Source of the DNA: Azolla pinnata
Lineage: Eukaryota; Streptophyta; Polypodiopsida; Salviniales; Salviniaceae
NCBI GenBank assembly: GCA_037176905.1
Contig: JBBBWG010011446.1
Span: 1-64,000, forward strand
Reading direction: 5' to 3'
DNA length: 64,000 nucleotides
Part shown: piece by piece, positions 23,767 to 42,971 of the stretch
Layout: every line of letters starts with the position of its first letter
Position numbering within the stretch: the first letter of the stretch is position 1
Program-made: the position numbers and the translations under genes
Notes under the pieces: generated by a model
Seen by the model: only the letters and a program-made list of their open reading frames with translations
What the model was told of the DNA's origin: nothing
Database searches by the model: none

Positions 23767-25560
23767 TACAAGGGCTGCTCGACTTGGGCGGATTTGCCAT
23801 CGGTAAAAATCTTGGATTACGGCGCATGTTTGATCAGAAAGCAGAATCTATCGGCCTCCCTAATTGATGATGCTTTGAATGCCTTCAAGCGGGGCACTTG
23901 GTTTCGAAACTATCCTCAAAATGCAAGCAAAATTGTGGTCCTCGTACAAAAGCAATTGTGATGCATGGAAGTGTCATTTGTTGTAGGTGCATGGTAGAGG
24001 TAGAATCACAATGGCATTGCCTAGGAGACTCCTGGTAAATGTAATATTATCTCGTTGTTCTTCACTTATCTTGCTCTTGTCACATTCTCGTCTTTTGAAT
24101 CTATCATTTGTTTACGAGCCACCATTCGGTCTTGGTGGAGAGGTAGGGAGACCTCTGGTGGGTTAAACTGCAGACACTACCTGTCACGTGGCTCCGCGAC
24201 AAACTATTGACGAGGTCATTGTCGAGGCCTTTACGGTAACTGATATCAAACTAATATTCTTGCGATGCTAGACACCATTGCAGTAGACGCCTCGGCGGGT
24301 GATGTTTGTGGATTGGTGGTTTGCCTCGACTAAGACCCTACAACCGTGGAATGCCCATACAATGGTGAAGAAGGAGCTTCTCTGCCGTTGAATGATTTAG
24401 CTCTACTTAGGAGGGACGCGCCAAAGCCTTAGTTAGAGGCAATGCTCTACAACTTCGACGACAAAGAAAAACCCATGTGAGCGAATCAGGCATGTTGGCC
24501 AAGTCTAGACACAAGCACCCGCATGACTTGATCCAAAACCAAATTGTTAAAGCCAGTTTATAATCGCTTAGTGGCTCAAGAGTTTGGTTGGTTTTGGTTT
24601 AGGTTTGAGGATGCAAACAAGTTTAAGTTTTGGCTCAAGGGACACCAATTTGGTTTGGCTTGATTTAAAATTACTTCAATTCTTAATATTCAGTACCAAA
24701 TACTATATATATATATATATACTATTGGGTGGAATCTATAAAAAATTGTTGAACTGAAAGTTCTAGTATCGTTAGTAATTACATGATGATGTTAAATTAT
24801 CAATTGGTTCATTATAATTGTTGGAACGTTACGAACTTTAGAATGTTGGAAAGCTCATTTTCCAATGAAGTTCTACTAAGCTCAATAAATTTGTTCTATA
24901 TCAGCGCCTAGACTATTAAAGCTTTAGTTTGGTTTGAATGGGTTCGGTTTTCCAACGGTTTTAAGCTTGAATTTTTGTAAACGGTTTAACATGATTTTGT
25001 TTACGACGTAATGGGTGTTAGGCGTAATGACTTATTGGTTAGGTTGGTTTTGGCTTAGGTTTCATTTTTCTTGAACGACCTGGTTCAAGTTTAGTTTCTA
25101 AAGAATGGTTTGTTTTTAGTTTGGTTTGATTTGAGTTGCCTCAAGCTGAACCGAGCCGAAACCGAACCATTGCCAATGTCTAGTCGGGTTGCCTTGTTGA
25201 GCAAGCCGAAGAAGAGATCAGTCCCACTCGATTCTGTACACAAGCCAAAGAATCACAAAACGGTATAGTTTCGAGCGAACATCGTTTCGATGTCAACTTC
25301 CAATGATTAATTTGGAATCGCTAGATTAAACATCGTTAAAACCAGCAAGAGAGCGCAGTTATCAGAGCGGTGATGAAAGCACCAGCATTCCAAGTGTAGC
25401 AACATCTTCTAAAAAAGACCAAAATTAGACAACTAACGCAAGCAAAGAGATTTACGTGCCCAATCATCCGACGCACAGAAAGAGAGAATTCCAGAAGAAA
25501 AAAAACAAGAAAGAAAGAAAGAACGAACGAACAAAAGAACGAACGGAAAGGGAATGAGAG
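23767..25560. other. Long non-coding stretch, inferred leader intron
   Basis: No exon, RNA or intact element is recognised. Between about 24560 and 25160 the plus strand is rich in GTTTGGTTTGG and GGTTTAGGTTT words, as in decayed repeats. A TA run lies at about 24705-24722. Possible old element remnants cannot be classified by eye. Confidence 0.4.
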
Positions 25561-30549
<4,989 letters not shown>

Positions 30550-30589
30550 CCCTAGCTTCTGATCTCTGGCTATGGCGTCCTTCCAGCTT

Positions 30590-31180
30590 AACCCTAATCG
30601 CCCATCACTTCTGATCACAGCCCATGTCTTGAGAATCGCCCATCTCGCACCTCCTCCTCCTCCTCCTCCTCCTCCAAATCGCCCATCACAGTCACTCACA
30701 TCTTGAGAATCGCCCAGAATCGCCCATCACAGCACTATCTTCTTCCTCCTCCAAATCGCCCATCACAGTAATACCACGAGAATCGCCCATCACAGCGCTC
30801 TCTTCCTCCTCCAAATCGCCCATCACAGCACGATCTTCGTCCTCCAAATCACCCATCACACAGCAATGTCTTGATATCTTGAGAATCGCCCATCACAGCA
30901 CGATCTTCGTCCTCCAAATCACCCATCACACAGCAATGTCTTGATATCTTGAGAATCGCCCATCACAGCGCTCTCTTCCTCCTCCAAATCACCCATCACA
31001 CAGCAATGTCTTGATATCTTGAGAATCGCCCATCACACAGCAATGTCTTGATATCTTGAGAATCGCCCATCGCAGCGCTCTCTTCCTCCTCCAAATCGCC
31101 CATCACAGCACGATCTTCGTCCTCCAAATCGCCCATCACACCGCAATGTCTTGATATCTTGAGAATCGCCCATCACGGCT
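30590..31180. repeat. Composite minisatellite just downstream of GH9
   Basis: Built from GAGAATCGCCCATCACAGC, CTCTTCCTCCTCCAAATCGC and CACAGCAATGTCTTGATATC blocks in shifting order. The core AATCGCCCATCACA occurs more than ten times. It starts about 40 bp after the GH9 stop, so it probably lies in the 3' UTR or immediate flank. Confidence 0.88.
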
Positions 31181-32112
31181 CCCTCCTAATCGCCCACTTC
31201 ATCTCCCACTAACGCACACACATCTTCATCTCTCCAATCGTTCATCTCAACCTCCTTCAGCAATCTCTTCTCTTCCTTCTCATCAAGACCCGATCACAAG
31301 AGAAGTATATGGAAGTGCCTCCACAAGGGAAGCAAAGCGCATCCCAAAGGGTAGATTTTGGCTGACCGAGATCGGGCCATAGACATGTTTGTTGTGAGTG
31401 CTCTTGCCGATCACCACCGGTCAAATGCTATGATCTTGAAATGCACTCCGGATTAGGCGAGGTGATTCGATGCTCACGGGCCTCTTCGATCGAGTAACGC
31501 TTCATAACATAATGTGTGGACAGAAATCCTGGAATCGGCGCAGAATCATCTGCTAGAGCCTAGACTGAACGGATCGTGTGTTTGTCGAATTTCGTGATCA
31601 GTGCCCATACCGATTCTCGAGCAACCCCACAAACCCATCGCCGGCTTTTCCCCAATGGAATTTGTGTTGTGGTCATTAACGATCGAACGAACGCCGCCAA
31701 TATCGTCACGAGCCTGACCATTCATCGGCCGATCGATTGCCTGACCATTTCCGTCGAGGACGCTTTCGAACTGCGGAGTCAGTGGAAATCGGATCGCTTC
31801 GTGCGCATCAAAGCGTGATCGATCTGTCTTGAGATTGATCAGCGACCCTGGGACAAGGCATGAATACGGATGAATCGTTTAGATCAATGGCATAAAAAAT
31901 GACTCGATGGAGTGCAAACTGTTCGATCCGAGACTCGGATCATTCGTATCGTCCTCGGATTTGATTCGCTCCATGGCCACATGTATTCCATTAAATTGTT
32001 GATCGAGACGATAATGATTATGGATCAGTCTTAATACAAGATTAGGCTCATGAAATCTTTGTGAGCTAAATCTTCCCTTCATCTTCTTCAAATCCTTAAA
32101 AGAACCCTAAAA
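31181..32112. other. Spacer upstream of the 32422 gene
   Basis: Contains one open frame of 80 codons (31576-31818), but it has no recognisable motif and no splice context. Nothing else is identified. Confidence 0.4.
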
Positions 32113-32262
32113 ATGGAGATGATGATGCTGATGTTGATGCTGCCGATGCTCATGGCCATGGAAGCTTGCTCTGCTTCTCTTGTGTATAGCGCCATGAAGG
32201 GAAACCCTAGAATCAGAGAACGGAAGAAAACCCTAAAAGCAGAGCTCAGAGGACAAGCCTGA
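32113..32262 (+). CDS. Small ORF, possible upstream ORF or short secreted peptide
   Basis: ATG to TGA gives 49 residues. The first 25 are Met/Leu-rich and hydrophobic (MEMMMLMLMLPMLMAMEACS), like a signal peptide, and the rest is basic with Arg and Lys. It ends 159 bp before the ATG of the 32422 gene, so it could be a uORF in that leader. It overlaps a degenerate AACCCTA-containing tandem repeat of about 57 bp (32200-32330), which lowers the chance that it is a conserved gene. Confidence 0.22.
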   Translation: MEMMMLMLMLPMLMAMEACSASLVYSAMKGNPRIRERKKTLKAELRGQA

Positions 32263-32421
32263 ACCCTAAAACCAGGGAACAGAAGTGAACCCAAGCAGCA
32301 GAGCTCCCAGGATGAACCCTGAAAGCATCGGAAGCGATGAATGCAGGAAATGCCCAACAAACCTAGGGTTGAAGCAAACCCTAACTGCCTCTTCGTAGCC
32401 TCTTCCCGACGCATGTGAGAC

Positions 32422-35337
32422 ATGGCGATGGCGCAAGGCTTCGTGTGCCTGCACCTGTCTCGGCTGCTTGGAGGGGGCTCATCTTCTTCCACGCATGCGG
32501 ACGAAGAAGAAGAAGAAGAAGAAGAAGAAGAAGAAGCTGAGGGAGCAACCATCTCTTCGCATCTGGCTATGCAGAGGAGGGGTCTTCTGGAGTCTCTAGA
32601 GACCCTAATATGGCAAGTCCTGGCCCGCTCAGAGGCTCGTCTCTGGCTTTGTGCGGGGATCGCATCTCTGCAGGACCTTGTGCCTCGCCATATCCAGACC
32701 TCGTCTCTGTTTCTCGATCCCATGAGGTCTTGTTGTACTGAGGGCTCTGGTTCGAGTGAGGTTTTGTGCAAACGGGCACTGCGTTTGGCCTGTGAGAAGC
32801 AGCCATACCGGGTCATGCGGTTGTTCGGCAAAGATAGCAGCTTCATACGGCGCTTCTTCTCAGGTAACGTCTGCAAAACATTTCTCTCGTCTTTCTTCCC
32901 TTTTCATCAATCTGTTTCTTTCACGTTACAGGAATTTGTGGCCATCTTCTGTATGGGATTTACGTTGTGATTTATATGGAAATTTGGATGGTTTGCATAG
33001 ATCTCGTAGGGATTTGAATGGAACCTTGCGGTGATTCTGTTAGCTTGATTGCTGGCTTGCCTACTCATACAAGCTTCTCTTTGCTTTGCATTTTGCTCTT
33101 GTCTCTAATGGTGATTTTACATCTCTTCAAAGTGTTGTTTCTGCAACCGTACATAAGCCTCGGTAATTCCACATGATATCTATTTAGATTCGGTAATGCT
33201 GGTAGGAAATTTATGTGCACGTCATTGCATTTTTGACAATGACATGCGAAACCTTTTTATTCATTCGCAATCACACGGTGTCATCAAATGATTGGAGATT
33301 TTAGTGTCTCAACCCGTCCTGTCAACAGTTGGAACATTTGAAATAATCATATATGCTTGGTTTTCCATTCTTTTAAGAAGATTATTTGCTAAACTGTTCG
33401 ATGCATGAGTAATGTAGAAATTCAAGGGAGTCGAGAAAATTGAATGCCATGCACTTGCTAGTTATCGCAGTCATCCATAAAAGCTGCTATGCCAGCAATT
33501 TTCAGCTCTAGTAATACTGGTTGCGTCCGTTAAGGCATATTTCTGTGGCTAGCAGTAAGCGAAGTGCCCCATTATATGCTTGGAAATGATGATTTCCCCC
33601 ATCTTTTTTCATGTCTTACAGGGCACCCAAAACGGATCCTCGGCTGGTTTGAGAATTTTTCTAGTTCTCAAAAGAGAGAAAATCTCCTGGGAGCTCAAGC
33701 TCTGGCCCATTTTGCTTTCATCCATCGAGATAAGTACTGGAAAGAACTGGAATGGAAAGGATCACATGGTCAATCACCAGCCATTGTTGCATCGAAACCT
33801 TATTATTTTCTTGATCTCAATGTCCTCAAGACGGTGGAAAACTTTCTAGATTATATTCCCGAGTTCTGGAGCTCCGATGAGCTATGGGACTCACTCAGAG
33901 AAGGTGATATATTATCTCTTGACATGGATTATTTCATTGATAAGTTGTGTGACAGAATGAAAGAAGGTTCTTCTGATGTATGGAAAATGCTCGAACAATT
34001 TCTTTTTGAGGAGGATTTTTCTGGTTTATGCAGCCACCTACTTTCCTTCTTTAATGATGAGCAACTGCTTAGATTCATAAATAAGCTAAGGCTGGTGCTA
34101 TCAGGGGTTCAGAATACTTTGCAAAAGGAAAGGAGTTTAGAAAATAGCTGGCTGATGCAGCTTCTCGTCAAAGGGGGAGGATGCCCTTCTCTTGATTGTA
34201 TAATGCTTTGTAATACTTGCCTTACATGTTCACGGCAGCTACTGCATATGATTCATGAGGAGGAAAATTTGGAAGCTTACGGTTCCATAAAAGCAGTGCT
34301 GGCAAAATTGAGATGCAACAAGGTGATATGCGCACAAGCACTTTGGCCTTTGCAGAGAGAAGTCTCGAAAATGAGCAAGTGGGATATGGTAAAATTATTG
34401 AGTTTGGAACGTATATCTCTTCAAATGCTAATTACAGAGGAATGTACATCAATGGCATCGATAGAACTCTTCTTTTCAGCAAACTCTATCAGTTTTCATC
34501 ACAGTGCCGATGGTGAACAATCCAAGGTGAAAGCAAATAGAAAGGAGCAGTGGAAAAAGAAAAGAAAGAAGAAGAGGAAAAAGAGGAGGAGGAGTGATAT
34601 TTCCAGTGATGTGGAAGGGCAGAATAGCAGTGAGAGCGATATAGACTATGGTGAATGCAGCAATCTAACTGGTGGTGAAAAAAAGTGGTATCTTACCCAT
34701 GAAAACTTTAACATGGTCATTGAAAAGGTGCACCCTTCTTTCATTTGTAGTCGTAGTTAGTTTTCATTGGGAAAATGTGTGCTGCTTCAAAATAGTCAAA
34801 TAGAACTGTTTGGTTGTGACATTCAGATTTGGCAATGAATATTTCAAGCTGCCTAGTCAATGCTCGTTAAAATTTGGCGTTGTCATGAATATTTCTAGCA
34901 TATCATATGTAGACAAATGCACAGATTCCCAAGCGCTTGATCTAAGAGCACTTGTTTGATTATCGAGCCGTGATTTTTTTTGTCCTGGCATATCTTACAG
35001 TCGTCCATGAACATCATGGAAAAATAATGACTTTTGAGCGACTTTCATGCATCTGTATGCACATTGTAGTTTTTTCTTTTTTACATTCAGGTTTACATTT
35101 TGAGTTCTTTCTCGATTACACCAGTAACGATTGTTGCTTTTATCCTTCTAGGCTTGAAACTGAATATGGCTTTTATTATGAAACTAAGTTTGGTTTCATC
35201 ATTTTTCAGCCCTCGCAATTCTTTATCTAATCTGTATGTTGTCTTTAACTTTTTTTTTTTGACAGGACGAGATACCTGAACGTGTAACAAACTCTGCATT
35301 TCAAGCATGGTTGAGCTCATTACTGAAACAATGGTAG
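32422..35337 (+). CDS. Conserved plant protein of unknown function, acidic N-terminus and basic NLS-like tract
   Basis: Exons: 32422-32863, 33556-34727, 35266-35337; phases agree and give 561 residues. Recognisable features of an uncharacterised plant family, as I recall it, are FIRRFFSGVSEVPHYMLGND across the first junction, YYFLDLNVLKTVENFLDYIPEFW, and a C-terminal WYLTHENF ... AFQAWLSSLLKQW block. The protein looks helical with several Cys residues around residues 360-375. Near the N-terminus is a run of 11 Glu (about residues 28-38), encoded by GAAGAA repeats. Residues about 476-495 ([14 protein letters not shown]) form a strong nuclear or nucleolar localisation signal. The first intron is 692 bp and the second 538 bp. 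No enzyme motif is seen; I do not assign a function. Confidence 0.85.
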
Positions 35338-36930
35338 GGATGTTCTACCTTGGCGATGGGTGGCAGCTTGTACATTATTCCAGATTTGTAATACTTGGTA
35401 TTCTGTAGGAAATGGCTGTACAGATCATGTCGATGCTGTGGACTCTGAGGAATTTTTAAGCCTAGCATTAGTAGCCTAGCATAATGTAGAGATTTTTTTG
35501 TACTTTGAGAGGAATGTTAATGAATGAAATAGTTACATATCAGGGGACTTGAGGAATGGTTTGCAATTGTGATGAACTGTTTTTCACTATTTAAGATTAT
35601 GGTCCCTCCGGTGGAGCTATATTTCGAGATACCATCACTGCTCAACTTTTTTTACTAACATCATTCCATGATAGGGACTCTCAATTTTTTTGTCAGCGCT
35701 GAAGCATGCAGATTAAATGATCGACGGCAAGGAGGAAAAGCCCGTGTTAGAGGAACTATTTATCAAAGATCTTTGTTGCCAGGTAAAGGAAGGAGTTCCT
35801 ACATCAGTGAATGAAGAACTAAACACCGAAGAAGCGGGGAATATGAACTCCTGAAACTCTGTGAGGCAGGAATGGCTGGGAAGATATACTTACTTATCAA
35901 GGGCCTCTTCAGATCTTCAAAAACGCTATAGGAGCGAGACAATTGTGTGATGCATCCAAGAGCTCATGAAGAGAAAGCCCAATTACTGTGAGCCGAGGTT
36001 CTCAATCAAGAAGGGGCAAGAGTACATTTAGTTCAAGACTCATATTTTGTCATCTTTCAAAAAAGAACCCAAAGGCTTTTGTAGAAGAATTCAGAGCCAA
36101 AAAGGGCATAATAATGACATGAATAGTTCTTAGAAGTCTTTGTATCAATCGAAATAACGTTTAATGGTGTGGCAATATAGGATTGCAGCATAAATATCTC
36201 TGAAAAAAGAGCTGAAGCTATGTATTGCAAATGAAAGTGGTTAGCAGGTTAGCAGCAAAGGCAGTGTGCTGAGGAAGACAAACTGCTCACATTTCCATTA
36301 AAGGTAATCTATCATCGTCTTTGTCAGCATAACAGTGAGAGAATGCGATTCGGTGCTGATGTAAAAAAAAAGGCAGTTTGAGCGATTTTTTGGGTGTAAA
36401 GAAAGAATGGAGGTATTTGAGATTTTTCTATCATAAGATCTAGCAGGGGTATTTTTTGTCATATATGTTATGGTTTTTCAAAAGGAGTTAGTTTGTCTAG
36501 AGCCAAAGATCCTCTCTCGGATCATACTGTTATTATCAACTACTTTGGTGCTGACTCGGACTCGATGTTGTGGATAGAATCGATGATGTGGTCCTGAGAT
36601 TGATCGTGCTTGTCCTAAAGGTCTCTTTTTTTTGGGGGGGCCCCAACACGTAGCGAATCATGTGCTAAATGTGGTGTCAGATGGATCATTGGGTGGGGTT
36701 TCTTTCTCAAAAGCCAAGAGAAAAGAAAAGAAAAGAAAAGAAACCGCGATTTTGGTGTTGATAGCATTCTAGTGCTTTGATGATTTTGATTGAGAATGGG
36801 GAGGATAGATTTTACATGAGAGTGGATATGGGGTCTTTATTCCGGGAAAGAGCCTTACTCAGTGCAAAAAGCTTGCATTATTTCTTTTATTCATCCGCGA
36901 CGAATCGGTGGGGTGTGTTGGGGGGGGAGT
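35338..36930. other. Convergent 3' region between the 32422 gene and GDH
   Basis: Mostly AT-rich. It contains one short acidic frame, 35717-35854 (45 residues, MIDGKEEKPVLEELFIKD at the start), with no recognised relatives. T8G8C4 homopolymers occur near 36627-36644. No gene or element is identified. Confidence 0.4.
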
Positions 36931-36937
36931 TGCTTCG

Positions 36938-37245
36938 GCCTCCAGAAGCAGAAGCAGAAGCAGAAGCAGAAGAAGATCAATTTGAAGAAGATCAATTTGT
37001 TAATGCATCTTTATAAAGAAGAAGCAGAAGGAAGCAAAAGAAGAAGAAGATCGATTTGTTAATGCATCTTCAGAAGGAGAAGCAGAAGCCGATCGATTTG
37101 GTAGTGCATCTTTGGAAGAAGCAGCGGAAGCGGAAGCAGCAAGCAGACGATCGATTCGTGTCAATGCATCGTGAGAAGAAGCGGAAGCGGAAGCGGAAGC
37201 GGAAGCAGAAGCAGAAGCGGAAGAAGATCGATTCTGTTATTAAAT
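36938..37245. repeat. GAAGCA/GAAGAA repeat with longer period
   Basis: Purine-rich hexanucleotide GAAGCA and GCGGAA runs, interspersed about every 60 bp with GATCGATTTGTTAATGCATC-like segments (four variants). It ends about 25 bp downstream of the GDH stop, so it is probably in the GDH 3' UTR or flank, where the minus-strand transcript would carry a C/U-rich tract. Confidence 0.8.
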
Positions 37246-37272
37246 CATCTGGCGTTTAGGAGATCGGCAGCG

Positions 37273-41609
<4,337 letters not shown>

Positions 41610-41749
41610 CACGTGTGGCACGTGTAATTTCCGGGAGCGTTTTTTGCCACGTGTCGATTCGTGGATCCGCCACCTGTCGTCCACGTCATCCGCCGCCACG
41701 TCATCACTGCCACGTCATCATTGCCACGTCATCCGTCCGCCACGTCATC
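41610..41749 (-). promoter_or_regulatory. Cluster of ACGT-core (G-box and TGACGTGG) sites upstream of GDH
   Basis: Three CACGTG G-boxes (41610, 41619, 41648) are followed by five copies of CCACGTCATC (CACGTC starts at 41682, 41697, 41711, 41725 and 41741), spaced 14-16 bp apart. Read on the minus strand these are GATGACGTGG, the hybrid C/G-box bound by plant bZIP factors. The array is about 1.1-1.2 kb upstream of the GDH start, and no plus-strand gene lies nearby. Role in GDH control is inferred. Confidence 0.6.
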
Positions 41750-41762
41750 GCCTCCTCGCCCC

Positions 41763-41905
41763 AGAAGAAGAAAAAGAAGAAGAAGAAGAAGAAAGAAAGA
41801 TGATGAAGAAGAAGAAGATTCAGAAGGATGATGATGATGATGATGAAGAAGAAGAAGAAGAAGAAGAAGAAAGATGATGATGATGAAGAAGAAGATTCAG
41901 AAAGA
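41763..41905. repeat. GAA/GATGAT trinucleotide array
   Basis: Purine-rich GAAGAAGAA and GATGATGAT runs with an internal duplication around AAGAAGATTCAGAA (near 41812 and 41888). No coding evidence. Confidence 0.85.
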
Positions 41906-42787
41906 TGAAGAATAGCTAAGCTAGCTAAGCTCGCTTTTGCTGTATTCTCCTGTATAAATTGATCCGCTTGATCTGCTGATCATGGGCGTCCTTCTTCCTG
42001 ATCCGCTCGTCCTCATCCTGAGTCATCCTCATCCTCGTCCTCGTCCTCCTCATCATCATCATCATGTCGGGCCGGATAGAGCTCAGTTTTAAAACGGATT
42101 CTCGGACTATTCAGAATATTCAGCTGCGGCCTGTTAATAATAATTATCACATTCATTCCCCCGCGACACTAGAGGTCCTGCAATTTGCCATCATCGTGAT
42201 CCGCAATGCGTGCAGAATATGCAAATGCAGAGCTCGGAAGTTTCCAATTTCTCGATCGGGCAGATTGATCATTGCCGTTTGTATGAATTAATTGTCGTCG
42301 TCGTCGTCGTCAGCAATAATATTCAAGCAAATTGATATTGATCATGCTCCGGGCTGAATCATTCATCATCATCTGATCTTTGTGTAGATTTTGCCTCATG
42401 CTACATATTCTACTAAGTCTAATTCTGGCGAATGATATAAACTTGCTCCTGCAATATACCAGCGCCAGATGGAGATCCACGATCACATGCGCTAGCTAGC
42501 TAGCTAGCTAAGCTCAATCCGACGATCATTCTTTTTCATCAGATGATCACGTGTTTTCAAATGAAAGTCGGCAATACATAAGAAAACAAAACCATCAAAT
42601 CAGTCAATAGTAGTCCCCGATCAATCATCTGCATGCATATCTGTCTCTCTCTCTCTCTCTATATATATATATAGAGAGAGAGAATTAATCTAAAAAAATG
42701 CCTAACAAAATCAGAAATTACAAATTAACGCTACTCTTTTATCTTCCACTTAAACTAACTTAACAGCCAATTAATTTACGTTCGTTT
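41906..42787. other. Non-coding spacer
   Basis: Contains CTCGTCCTC/ATCATC runs (42010-42065), GTCGTC repeats near 42295-42310 and a GCTAGCTAGCTAGCTA run near 42490. The longest frame (42064-42291) has no recognisable motif. Confidence 0.4.
42644..42683. repeat. Composite dinucleotide palindrome
   Basis: A CT run is followed by six AT units and an AG run. The right half is the reverse complement of the left, so the whole is a near-perfect inverted repeat with arms of about 17 bp and no spacer. Confidence 0.85.
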
Positions 42788-42971
42788 AACATTAATTGAT
42801 TTTTATTATTCCTAATCAATATCATCGAGTCCTTTACTAAAGGGTTTAGGGTTTAACATTAATTGATTTAATTATTCCTAATCAATATCATCGAGTCCTT
42901 TACTAAAGGGTTTAGGGTTTAACATTAATTGATTTAATTATTCCTAATCAATGTCATCGAGTCCTTTACTA
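42788..42971. repeat. Three-copy 66 bp tandem repeat with telomere-type core
   Basis: Copies begin AACATTAATTGATTT at 42788, 42855 and 42921, continue through ATTCCTAATCAATATCATCG and GTCCTTTACTAA, and the first two end AGGGTTTAGGGTTT. The copies are nearly identical, so the duplication is recent. Confidence 0.9.

Noticed and set aside
23299-23867. Frames reading as NWVPNLELIS repeats on both strands
   Set aside because: They follow the 30 bp minisatellite; there is no start context or homologous domain.
24000-25300. Possible decayed mobile element
   Set aside because: Repeated GGTTTGG words and odd composition were noted, but no terminal repeats, target duplication or coding remnant could be identified by eye.
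32088-32876. 262-codon minus-strand frame
   Set aside because: Opposite the first exon of the 32422 gene; no homology recognised and no splice context.
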